Below, piece by piece: positions 1 to 7,436 of a DNA stretch of 64,000 nucleotides. The stretch is from JALZKA01 sp963754045. Its GTDB lineage: Bacteria; Actinomycetota; Thermoleophilia; Solirubrobacterales; 70-9. The translations under genes and the position numbers were made by a program. The stretch is taken from assembly GCA_963754045.1 (NCBI GenBank), contig CAVWEN010000002.1, positions 992,001-1,056,000 of the forward strand, read 5' to 3'. The stretch's first letter is position 1; each line of letters starts with the position of its first letter. Below the pieces are notes generated by a model, which was not told the origin of the DNA, did not search any database, and worked only from the letters and a program-made list of their open reading frames with translations.

Positions 1-724
1 CGGAGTAGAAAAGGACGTAACGGCCGTCGTCGGAGAGGTCGTCCGCGGAGTTGGTCGCGTTTGCCCCGTCGCCGTTGGCGCCATCGTCGCGGCCGACGAA
101 CTCGGTCGTGTCCGTCTGGAGGTCGCGGACGAACGCGTTTGAGAGGGAGTTGTCGTCGTCGCCGCTGAGGCTGTTCCCGCGCGAGCTGAAGGAAACGAAG
201 CGCCCGTTCCCCGAGATCGACGGCGTGATCGAGTTCTCCTCCGAGGGGTCCCCGTTGGCGCCCGTCCCGCGGCTGACGAGCTCGGTGGTGTTGGCCTGCA
301 GGTCGCGGATGAAGATGTCGCGAACCGACTCTCCGTCGTTGTCGGGATCGTCCACGTCCTCGGAGCTCAGGTTGTCGGCGTCGCTCTCGAAGACGACGTA
401 GCGTCCGTCCTCGGAGATGTCGTGGTTGAAGGCGAAGCCGTCGGCCTCGGCGCCGACGGCGCCGCTCGCCCGGCTCGCGATTGTGGTGGTGCCGGCCGCG
501 ATGTCGCGAACGTAGACCCGTTCGCCGGACCCGTAGGCGACCACGTTTCCGTTGCCCGAGACCTTCGGGATCGCCCCCGGGGCTACGTTGCCCGCCGGCC
601 CATCCTCGCGACTGACGAGGATCGTGTCGCCGGTGGCCCCAAGGGCGCTCGCCGCGAGCACGACGAGCAGGGCGCACGCCGTCGCCAACACCGTCCTGCC
701 CCGTTCCCTCAAGCGCCGCCTCAT
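1..724 (-). CDS. Secreted TolB/WD40-like beta-propeller protein, C-terminus beyond window
   Basis: An open reading frame runs off the left edge without a stop. It starts at the ATG at 724 with an Arg-rich n-region (MRRRLRERGR), a hydrophobic stretch and an Ala-rich cleavage region, so the product is probably exported. Downstream are repeated modules of the type VVAYGSGERVYVRDIAAGTT, alternating 'visible state' strands with 'declared/reported' strands, as in TolB-like or WD40-like Pd-type propeller repeats. Several such repeats are visible in about 240 codons. The family commonly binds ligands or proteins outside the cell; no enzymatic motif is seen. It is divergent from the flavoprotein gene at 886 with a 161-bp spacer. 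The function is unassigned. Confidence 0.7.
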   Translation of the reverse strand, partial: MRRRLRERGRTVLATACALLVVLAASALGATGDTILVSREDGPAGNVAPGAIPKVSGNGNVVAYGSGERVYVRDIAAGTTTIASRASGAVGAEADGFAFNHDISEDGRYVVFESDADNLSSEDVDDPDNDGESVRDIFIRDLQANTTELVSRGTGANGDPSEENSITPSISGNGRFVSFSSRGNSLSGDDDNSLSNAFVRDLQTDTTEFVGRDDGANGDGANATNSADDLSDDGRYVLFYS

Positions 725-885
725 TGGCGCTACCAGTCTAACGCCGGGGGCCGCTGTTGGAGACGGTTCCGCGGCGCCGCCCGCGTCTTTTCACTACGCT
801 CACTTTGCCGTGATGGTTGTGCTGCGAGGGAAGGGAATCGGCCCGCCTGGAGCCGGGGCCCTCTACGCGTCCGGGGGAGCGAACG

Positions 886-2124
886 ATGGGCTCTGCTGAT
901 GACGTCTCCCCGGCCGAGGTGCTGATCGTCGGCGGAGGGATTGCGGGGCTCGAGGCAATGCTTGCCTTGCACGACCTCGCCGGCGAGCGGGTCAAGCTAT
1001 CCCTGCTGGCGCCGGAGCCCGATTTCGTTTACCGGCCACTCCTTGTCGACGAGCCATTTTCCGGCGAGCCCGCGGCCCGCCATGAGCTGGACGCCATTGC
1101 GCAGGACCTAGGCGCCGATCTGATCCGCTCCGGGCTCTCGCGTCTGGACCCCTCTGAACACCGCGCGTTCACGACCGACGGGGGCGAGCTCGCCTACGAC
1201 TCATGCGTCGTTTGCACGGGTGCCAAGTCGCGACCGGCGTTTGAGAGTGAGGTCGCCACCACGCTGCGCTCCTGGGCCGAACCGCCGGATATTGACGGGG
1301 CAATCGACAGGGCTGCCCAGCACACGAGCAAGAAGCTCGCATTCGTGATCCCGCCAGGGGTTGGCTGGGGACTGCCGCTGTACGAACTCGCGATTCTGAC
1401 GAACAGGCGGGCCGCCGATCGTGGTCTTGACCTGGATGTCGTCATCGTCTCGCCCGAAACACGTCCACTTGCGATCTTCGGCGCCAACGGATCGAAAGCC
1501 GTGGCTGACCTCTTGTCCTCACGGGGAATCGAGTTCGTCGGCGACACGGCCGTCGGAGAAGTGCAAGGAGGGCTCGTGGCACACCCTAGGGGTGAGCCGC
1601 TGGATGCGGGCGCGGTCGTCGCGCTGCCCCTGATCGAGGGTCCGAGTATTTCCGGCCTTCCCGCCGACAAAGATGGATTCATCCCGGTCGACGACTTCGG
1701 AGCGGTGACGGGAACGAAGGACGTATACGCGGCGGGCGACTGCACCAACTTCCCGATCAAGCAAGGCGGCCTTGGGACACAGCAGGCGGACGCGATCGCG
1801 GAACGCATCGCGGAGAGGACGGGGGCGCCCGTGGAGCCGCAGCCGTTTCGACCGATCCTGAGGGGAAAGCTCTTCACGGATCTCGACTCCATGTTCCTCT
1901 CGGCTCCGATCGCCGGAGGTGGCGGCGAGGGCGGTGCAGGGTCCGAGCACCTCTGGTTGCCCGCGCACAAGGTCGCGGGTAAGTACCTCGCTCCGTACCT
2001 CACCGGAGACCTCGGCCATTTCCGATCGGATTCTGCAGGCGACTGCGTGGACATCGCGGTAGCGCTGCCGACCGAATGGCATGGCGAGCCGATGGCGTTG
2101 GATCCGGTCGATCCGATCAGGTAG
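886..2124 (+). CDS. FAD-dependent pyridine nucleotide-disulphide oxidoreductase (NDH-2/SQR-like)
   Basis: A 412-residue flavoprotein. An N-terminal FAD-binding Rossmann motif (VLIVGGGIAGLEA, about residues 13-25) and a late second FAD motif (VYAAGDCTNFPIKQGG, about 280-296) place it in the family of type II NADH dehydrogenases and sulfide:quinone reductases. The ATG at 886 is preferred over an upstream GTG-type start because GGGGGAG lies 6 nt before it and the Rossmann fold follows directly. No CxxC disulfide redox pair is seen, so it is not a glutathione or thioredoxin reductase. The substrate (NADH, sulfide or other) cannot be decided from the sequence. It converges on the VIT1-like gene. 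Confidence 0.8.
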   Translation: MGSADDVSPAEVLIVGGGIAGLEAMLALHDLAGERVKLSLLAPEPDFVYRPLLVDEPFSGEPAARHELDAIAQDLGADLIRSGLSRLDPSEHRAFTTDGGELAYDSCVVCTGAKSRPAFESEVATTLRSWAEPPDIDGAIDRAAQHTSKKLAFVIPPGVGWGLPLYELAILTNRRAADRGLDLDVVIVSPETRPLAIFGANGSKAVADLLSSRGIEFVGDTAVGEVQGGLVAHPRGEPLDAGAVVALPLIEGPSISGLPADKDGFIPVDDFGAVTGTKDVYAAGDCTNFPIKQGGLGTQQADAIAERIAERTGAPVEPQPFRPILRGKLFTDLDSMFLSAPIAGGGGEGGAGSEHLWLPAHKVAGKYLAPYLTGDLGHFRSDSAGDCVDIAVALPTEWHGEPMALDPVDPIR

Positions 2125-2147
2125 GCCCTCACGGGTCTAGCGTTGAT

Positions 2148-2164
2148 GCGCCCTCAGGCGCTTT
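2148..2164 (+). terminator. Weak terminator-like hairpin after flavoprotein
   Basis: GCGCC (2148-2152), loop CTCA, GGCGC (2157-2161), then TTTG. The stem is only 5 bp and the T run is short, and the hairpin overlaps the last codons of the convergent gene, so this is a suggestion only. Confidence 0.3.
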
Positions 2165-2915
2165 GAAGGAGAACACCGACCACGAAGGCGAGCAAGGCCG
2201 CAGTACCGCCCATCAGCAGCGTCTCGCCACCCGCTCGCCACCAGACCTGGTCGACGAAACGCGCCTTCAACGTTCCCACAGCAAAGAACGCGACGCCGGC
2301 GAGGACCGCGCTCCAGGTGAAGGGCAGAGGCACGTCGACCCCGCTCACTGACTGGAAGATGAAGATCACAAGCGGCAACGAGCCGAGCGCGACGAAGGCG
2401 ACGAACGTCATCGCCGCCGCGCGCAGCGGCGAGCCGCTGTTGCGGGCGTAGCCCAGTTCTTCGGTCAGCATCGTGTCGAGCCAGCGGTCGTGGTCGGCAG
2501 TGATCGCCTCGACAACCGCCTCGAGAGCGTCGCCGCCCAGGCCCTTGGCGGCGAAGATCTGGCGGACCTCCTCGCGCTCGCCCTCGGGTACCAGCGCGAT
2601 CTGTTCCTCCTCCTCGCGGCGGGCCCGGTCGCGCTGCTGGCGCTCAGCCCGGGCACCCGAGTAGTTGCTGACCGACATGCTGAAGCCATCGGCGACGAGG
2701 TTGGCCACGCCGAGGATGATCACCACGCGAGAGGAAAGCCCTGCGCCGGCGGCGCCGGCGACGACCGCGAAAGTGGTGACGATCCCGTCGATCGCGCCGT
2801 AGATGAAGTCACGCAGGTAGCGGTTGCTGGGCCCGTCCAGGCGCTCACTGATCGCATCAGCGGTGTGCTGGCGGCGCAGGCGCTCGAGCTTGAGCGCGTC
2901 ATGCTGCTGACCCAT
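2154..2915 (-). CDS. VIT1/CCC1 family iron/manganese transporter-like membrane protein
   Basis: A 253-residue protein. The N-terminal membrane segment (DFIYGAIDGIVTTFAVVAG, about residues 36-55) and a second segment (GVANLVADGFSMSVSNY) match the VIT1/CCC1 family (formerly DUF125). They are followed by a charged Glu/Arg-rich cytoplasmic stretch (about 90-160), the usual position of the metal-binding helices, and by three C-terminal membrane spans. In eukaryotes the family moves Fe(II) or Mn(II) into vacuoles; bacterial members are presumed efflux proteins. The upstream region to 3143 holds no ribosome-binding site of note. It stands alone, convergent with the flavoprotein. Confidence 0.88.
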   Translation of the reverse strand: MGQQHDALKLERLRRQHTADAISERLDGPSNRYLRDFIYGAIDGIVTTFAVVAGAAGAGLSSRVVIILGVANLVADGFSMSVSNYSGARAERQQRDRARREEEEQIALVPEGEREEVRQIFAAKGLGGDALEAVVEAITADHDRWLDTMLTEELGYARNSGSPLRAAAMTFVAFVALGSLPLVIFIFQSVSGVDVPLPFTWSAVLAGVAFFAVGTLKARFVDQVWWRAGGETLLMGGTAALLAFVVGVLLQSA

Positions 2916-3143
2916 CGCTCTAGCCTCGCAGCCCGCGCCAATGTGTGCGACCGCCGGGCCGGGCGTTGACTGGGCTTGGGAACGACTCGGCGGTGCTTGT
3001 CGCGCCAGTTTCCGCGGGGTAGCTGCAACACTTCGTGCTCCCAGCCGGAGAGGAGTCTCGGGTGGACGGTTGTACTAGAGGGTAGATCGCAATGAGCCGC
3101 AACGCTCACGCAGTCGCCGGTTTGGACCGATGGAGGTGGGACG
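2916..3143. other. Divergent intergenic region
   Basis: 228 bp between divergent genes. A possible -10 (GGTAGAT, about 3081-3087) and a clear GGAGG (3132-3136) precede the LamG/sialidase gene; no hairpin or repeat was recognised. Confidence 0.4.
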
Positions 3144-5756
3144 GTGGCTCCTCTTCGTAACCTCGCAGCCAGGGTCCGTCTGGCCTCGATCGTCCTTGCG
3201 GGCACCTTCGCTACCACGGGGTTGTGGACGGGATCTGCAACGGGCTCCGAGGAGCCTGCTGAGCCGTATGCGAATCGTGTCCTCGCGCGCGAAGGTCTGG
3301 TTGCCTACTGGCGCCTCGGGGATGCGGCCGAGGCCGGGACCTCGGCCGTAGATTCGGCCCATGATCGCGACGGCACCTACGCCGGCAACGTCACTCGAGG
3401 TGCCGGCGGCGCCCTGAATGGGGATCCCGATACGGCCGCGAGCTTCGCCGGTGGGCGTGTTGACCTGCCGGGAATGCCGGCCAGCATCGACTTCGCGGTG
3501 GAGGGCTGGATGAGGCTCCGCGCAGGGTCAGCGAAGACCAACGGGCTCTACGGCTCTCCCGGTGCCGTGCGAGTGGTCGGCCGCCCCAACGGCTTCTTTG
3601 CCGGCGTTCGTGTAGACGGTGTCGAATACCAGCTCGCGGTCGCGACCCCCACGAACACGAGTGGCTGGGTCCATTGGGCTTTGGTACGCGACGGAGCGGT
3701 GCTCACGCTGTACAGAAACGGAATGCGGGTTGCCGAACGGACAGATCTCCCGGAGAGCGTCACCGCTCGGCTCGACGGCACCATCGGCCGCATCGGCTCC
3801 AGCTATCCGACCAAGGGTGAGCTAGATGATCTGGCGATCTACTCGCGAGCGCTGAGCGCGGCCGAGGTCAACGGCGATTACCGCTCCGCGTCCGTGTCAC
3901 CGCCACCTCCGCCACCTCCGGAAGAGCCTCCGGAAGAGCCTCCGGAACCTCCTGTCTCAGGAGTGGACTTCGAGAGACGTCCCATCTACCACTCGCCGCA
4001 GACGCCCGGCTATACCGCGTGGGTCGGAGCATGGACGGCGCCAGACGGAAGTCTGCTCACCTCCTTCCCGCAAATGACAGGGCCGGTCCTCGCAGCGCCT
4101 GATCGGGACTGGTGGCGCCTGGACGGCAATTCGATCGTGTTGCGTTCCGGCGACGGGGGAGCGACCTGGGAAGGGCATCGCTCCGACCCGTTCGAGGGCC
4201 CACCGCACGCCTACAGCGGCCAGGCCGTCACCGGTCTCAGAGATGGATCCCTGCTGCGACGGGTAAACGGCGAGGACCTGCGTCGTCCTCCCCCTCCGCC
4301 CGATCCGGAGCCGGGGGACGATCCCTACTCGCTGCGGGTTCTCGGCCGCCAGGGCCTCATCTCCTACTGGCGCCTGGGGGAGGCCGGCGCCGGCACGGCC
4401 GTCGATGCGGCCCAGGATCGGGACGGCGCGTACCTGGGGGCGATCACCCAGGGCGCCGAGGGTGCCCTCCGTGGTGACACCGATACCGCCGCCAGCTTCT
4501 CGGGTGGCCGGATCGACGTGCCCTCGATGCCGACCAGCACCGACTTCACGGTCGAGGGCTGGATGCGGATGGCACCCGAAGCCAGCTCGAACAACACGCT
4601 CTACGGGTCGTTCGGGGCAATGCGCCTGATGCCTCGTCCGAACGGCTACTACGCCGGAGTTTGGCTGAACGGCACCGAGTACAAGCTCACCGGGGCGAGT
4701 CAGCCGAACGTCGGCTCCTGGGTGCACTGGGCGCTGGTGCGCCAGGGCGCGGCGCTGAGCCTCTACCGCAACGGAGCCAGAATCGCGGAGGCGGGCAACC
4801 TCCCAGCCGATGCTCCCGCCCGGCTCGATGGCGACATTGGCCGTACGGAGACGACGAATGCCGCTCTTGGCGAGATCGACGAGGTTGCCGTCTACGGGTC
4901 GGCGCTGAGCGCGTCCGAGGTCAATGGCCACTACCTCGCCGGAGTGGACCCGGCACCACCTGCCGATCCACCCCCACCAGGCGAGAGTGGGCCGGCCGAA
5001 GACGATGCCGACTATCCGGAGACGGCTTTCCTGCAGCGCCTCGAGCCGGGTGGGCAGGAGTGGAGTCCGCCGCAGGTACTACTCGACCCCTCGCGCTACA
5101 CCTACAACCTGACGCGCATCCAGTATCTGCGTGACGGCCGTCTGATCGCAACCGGCAACTACTGGGATGTGCCGGCCGGTCAGCGCGTCGGCAAGTCGAC
5201 CTCCGTGCCGCCTGAGCTGCAGGGATGGCTGCTGATGGTCTCCGAGGATGAGGGCCGGACCTGGCGGGAGGCACTCACGGTGCCGCCGGAACACCGGATG
5301 CACCCGAACGAGTGGGATGTCGCCGAGCTTCCCAGCGGCGATCTTCTGGCGATGATGCGCACCCGCGACCCGGCGGACCGAACTCAGCAGGTCCGCCGTC
5401 AGGCGCTGCTGACGCAGCAGGGATCGGGATGGGTGATGGGGATGCCCGCGCCGACGCCGTTCCCGCATTCCGGGCACCCGGAGTTGCTGGCCACAAGCGA
5501 GGGACTGATTCTGAACTTCGCCACCACCGGTACTCACTACACCGCCGACGGTGGCAAAACCTGGGGTCCCGTCGCGCTTAGCGCCGACGGCGAGTTCAGC
5601 TCGAACTACTACCCAATGAGCCTGCAGGCCGGGGACGGCACGGTTTACGTCTTCAGTCACGTCGGTGGCGACGACAACTACGGCGGGCAGGATCAGGCTG
5701 TCGTCATGGCCCGGTTCAAGCTCGCAGTCGCCGAGGATCTGGTCCTGCTGCCCTGA
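3144..5756 (+). CDS. Secreted protein with two LamG domains and a split sialidase-like (BNR) propeller
   Basis: 870 residues, GTG start chosen because GGAGG lies 7 nt upstream. A signal peptide covers about residues 1-33. Domains in order: LamG/concanavalin-type domain 1 (about 48-247), a Pro-Glu linker (about 250-272), a first piece of sialidase-like propeller (about 273-382) with one Asp-box (SGDGGATWEGH), a Pro-rich linker, LamG domain 2 (about 395-600), a third Pro-rich linker, and the rest of the propeller (about 625-870) with Asp-boxes SEDEGRTWRE and TADGGKTWGP. The two LamG domains are clear duplicates (shared YWRLG, DTAAS, EGWMR, WVHWALVR). The protein probably binds or cleaves extracellular glycans. 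No complete set of sialidase catalytic residues could be confirmed. Confidence 0.8.
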   Translation: MAPLRNLAARVRLASIVLAGTFATTGLWTGSATGSEEPAEPYANRVLAREGLVAYWRLGDAAEAGTSAVDSAHDRDGTYAGNVTRGAGGALNGDPDTAASFAGGRVDLPGMPASIDFAVEGWMRLRAGSAKTNGLYGSPGAVRVVGRPNGFFAGVRVDGVEYQLAVATPTNTSGWVHWALVRDGAVLTLYRNGMRVAERTDLPESVTARLDGTIGRIGSSYPTKGELDDLAIYSRALSAAEVNGDYRSASVSPPPPPPPEEPPEEPPEPPVSGVDFERRPIYHSPQTPGYTAWVGAWTAPDGSLLTSFPQMTGPVLAAPDRDWWRLDGNSIVLRSGDGGATWEGHRSDPFEGPPHAYSGQAVTGLRDGSLLRRVNGEDLRRPPPPPDPEPGDDPYSLRVLGRQGLISYWRLGEAGAGTAVDAAQDRDGAYLGAITQGAEGALRGDTDTAASFSGGRIDVPSMPTSTDFTVEGWMRMAPEASSNNTLYGSFGAMRLMPRPNGYYAGVWLNGTEYKLTGASQPNVGSWVHWALVRQGAALSLYRNGARIAEAGNLPADAPARLDGDIGRTETTNAALGEIDEVAVYGSALSASEVNGHYLAGVDPAPPADPPPPGESGPAEDDADYPETAFLQRLEPGGQEWSPPQVLLDPSRYTYNLTRIQYLRDGRLIATGNYWDVPAGQRVGKSTSVPPELQGWLLMVSEDEGRTWREALTVPPEHRMHPNEWDVAELPSGDLLAMMRTRDPADRTQQVRRQALLTQQGSGWVMGMPAPTPFPHSGHPELLATSEGLILNFATTGTHYTADGGKTWGPVALSADGEFSSNYYPMSLQAGDGTVYVFSHVGGDDNYGGQDQAVVMARFKLAVAEDLVLLP

Positions 5757-5769
5757 CCGGACCGGTCAG
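5753..5769. promoter_or_regulatory. 17-bp palindrome overlapping the stop codon upstream of arsR-type gene
   Basis: CTGACCGG-A-CCGGTCAG, perfect 8-bp arms around one base. It overlaps the TGA of the preceding gene and lies about 55 bp before the -10 of the ArsR-type regulator. It could be an operator or a short terminator; no T tract follows. Confidence 0.3.
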
Positions 5770-5823
5770 TTCGGGCATCACGTCGAAGTGTGTGACCCGG
5801 ATTTCCTCACCGCCGGCGGTTGG

Positions 5824-5829
5824 TATTGT
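5824..5829 (+). promoter_or_regulatory. -10 element of ArsR-type gene
   Basis: TATTGT ends 10 nt before the GTG at 5840. Its position inside the longer reading frame that begins at 5792 argues for the downstream start. Confidence 0.45.
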
Positions 5830-5839
5830 TAACCATAAG

Positions 5840-6151
5840 GTGAATGATCCGTTCAGAGCTCTCGCTCACCCGATTCGCCGTGCAATCGTCGAGAACCTCA
5901 CTCGGGGACCCTCGACGATCGGCGAGGTCACGGCGGGTTTCGAGGTGTCGAAGCCAGCGATCACCAAGCACGTGAGGCTGCTCGAGCAGGCCGGAGTCGT
6001 AACCCGAACGATCGAGGGCAGGTCGCACCGGCTCTCGCTCGAGCCCGATTCATTGGGCGAGGCGATCGTCTGGATGGAGCGCCAGCGTGCCGCTTGGACG
6101 CGCATGTTCGACGTAGTGGACGACTACCTCAAGGAGACGGAAGGCCAATGA
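5840..6151 (+). CDS. ArsR family winged-helix transcriptional regulator
   Basis: 103 residues from the GTG at 5840 (an in-frame GTG at 5792 would add 16). The start is chosen from the -10-like TATTGT just upstream and because VNDPFRALAHPIRRAIVENL is the usual beginning of this family. A winged-helix HTH spans about residues 20-70, with recognition helix VSKPAITKHVRLLEQAG. The Cys metal-binding motif of metal-sensing ArsR proteins is absent, so it belongs to the non-metal group that often precedes SRPBCC (AHSA1) and DUF899 genes. It overlaps the next gene by ATGA, so the four genes to 7408 form one coupled operon that it probably regulates. Confidence 0.88.
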   Translation: MNDPFRALAHPIRRAIVENLTRGPSTIGEVTAGFEVSKPAITKHVRLLEQAGVVTRTIEGRSHRLSLEPDSLGEAIVWMERQRAAWTRMFDVVDDYLKETEGQ

Positions 6152-6840
6152 ACACACCCCCGATCACGACCCGAGAGGCATGGAACGCCGCGCGCGAGAA
6201 GTTGCTCGTTCGCGAAAAGCAGGTCACCCGGGTTCGCGACTCGCTCGCAGCCGAACGCCGCAGGATGCCATGGATGGCCGTTGAGGCGGACTACCGCTTT
6301 GTCGGACCGGACGGTTCGGTGGGTCTGGCCGAGCTCTTCGGCGGGCGACGCCAGCTCGTCGTCTACCGGGCGTTCTACGGCCCCGAGGTCACGACCTACG
6401 CCGGCGACGGCGCCTACCCCGATCGCGCCTGCGTCGGCTGCTCATTCGTCGCCGACCAGGTCGCCCATCCGGCGCACCTGGGCGGTCGTGACACCGCGCT
6501 CGCGTTCGTTTCGCGCGCACCCCAGGCCGAGATCGAGGGACTGAAGCGCCGGATGGGCTGGGGGCACATTCCTTGGTACGAGATCACCGACGGGTTCGAC
6601 CAGGATTTCGACGTCGACCAGTGGCACGGAACGAACGCCTTCATCCGCGAAGACGGTGAGATCTACCGCACCTATTTCGTCGATGGTCGCGGCGACGAGC
6701 AGATGGGGAGCACCTGGAGCTATCTCGACGTCACGGCCCTCGGCCGCCAGGAGGTCTGGGAGGACTCGCCTGAGGGCTATCCGCAGACGCCGCCGTACGG
6801 GTGGTGGAATTACAACAACGCGTACGGGGATGCCCCGTGA
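6148..6840 (+). CDS. DUF899 (thioredoxin-fold) family protein
   Basis: 230 residues. The ATG at 6148 overlaps the TGA of the regulator. The sequence shows DUF899 hallmarks: RMPWMAVEADYRF early, a DRACVGCSFVADQ segment near the centre where thioredoxin-like proteins carry redox Cys, a late FIREDGEIYRTYF strand, and the terminal GYPQTPPYGWWNYN block. The family has a predicted thioredoxin-like fold and no firmly established reaction. Its coupling to an ArsR regulator and an SRPBCC protein is a common arrangement in actinobacteria. The CxxCS motif leaves a redox role possible. Confidence 0.88.
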   Translation: MNTPPITTREAWNAAREKLLVREKQVTRVRDSLAAERRRMPWMAVEADYRFVGPDGSVGLAELFGGRRQLVVYRAFYGPEVTTYAGDGAYPDRACVGCSFVADQVAHPAHLGGRDTALAFVSRAPQAEIEGLKRRMGWGHIPWYEITDGFDQDFDVDQWHGTNAFIREDGEIYRTYFVDGRGDEQMGSTWSYLDVTALGRQEVWEDSPEGYPQTPPYGWWNYNNAYGDAP

Positions 6841-6968
6841 TCGCCCATATCGGCGGCGTCCCGCTGGAGGAACTGCTGCCGCCGGCGAGCGGAGGGGTGG
6901 CGGTCCTACTCCTGGCGCACGCATGGATAATCGTGCGGGTGGGGCGCCAATCCGGCCTTGATGGATGA
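6837..6968 (+). CDS. 43-residue single-span membrane microprotein, translationally coupled
   Basis: A GTG at 6837 overlaps the stop of the DUF899 gene (GTGA), and its own TGA (6966-6968) overlaps the ATG of the SRPBCC gene (ATGA). The reading frame therefore fits exactly between two genes with coupling on both sides, strong evidence that it is translated. The product begins VIAHIGGVPLEELLPP and carries one hydrophobic segment (VAVLLLAHAWIIVRVG). It is too short for most gene finders. I do not know its function; a membrane-tethering or regulatory role with its partners is inference. Confidence 0.7.
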   Translation: MIAHIGGVPLEELLPPASGGVAVLLLAHAWIIVRVGRQSGLDG

Positions 6969-7408
6969 GCGGGGGTCTGAAGCTGAGGATGCAGCGCACC
7001 TTCGAGGCGCCGGCGAGCGCCGTATTCGAAGCGTGGACGAGCGCCGAGGTGCTGCGCCGCTGGTTTCATGCCGAGCACGACTGGGACACCACTGAGGCTC
7101 GCGTCGACCTGCGGATCGGGGGTCTGCTCCGTGTCGTCATGCGAAACCCTCACGAAGAAGTCGAGTATGGCGGGGGCGGTAGCTACACGGACATCTCGCC
7201 ATCCGAGCGCCTCGCGTTCACCTGGATCTGGGACGACGAGCCCGACCGGGAGCAGCTGATCGAGATCGACTTCGAGGAGAGCGATGCCGTCACGATCATG
7301 ACCTTCACCCAGACCGGCCTCTGGGACGAGGAGGCCGTGCGTTCGCACGAGGGCGGCTGGGGGAGGTGCTTCGACAACCTGGAACGCGTGTGCGTGCGGC
7401 GCGATTAG
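6965..7408 (+). CDS. SRPBCC / AHSA1 (activator of Hsp90 ATPase-like) domain protein
   Basis: 147 residues beginning MSGGLKLRMQRTFEAPASAVFEAWT, the classic START/SRPBCC opening with the A/P-x-x-VW/F motif. The central strand FTWIWDDEPDRE and the C-terminal helix GWGRCFDNLERV complete the AHSA1 fold. The family binds hydrophobic ligands; the bacterial ligand is unknown. Its ATG overlaps the stop of the microprotein gene. It is the last gene of the ArsR-led operon. Confidence 0.88.
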   Translation: MSGGLKLRMQRTFEAPASAVFEAWTSAEVLRRWFHAEHDWDTTEARVDLRIGGLLRVVMRNPHEEVEYGGGGSYTDISPSERLAFTWIWDDEPDREQLIEIDFEESDAVTIMTFTQTGLWDEEAVRSHEGGWGRCFDNLERVCVRRD

Positions 7409-7436
7409 CCCGCACGGGGGTTCGCTCGTTCGCTGG

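Noticed and set aside
1194..2132. Minus-strand ORF of 312 codons
   Set aside because: It is the antisense shadow of the flavoprotein, with no start context and no recognisable domain.
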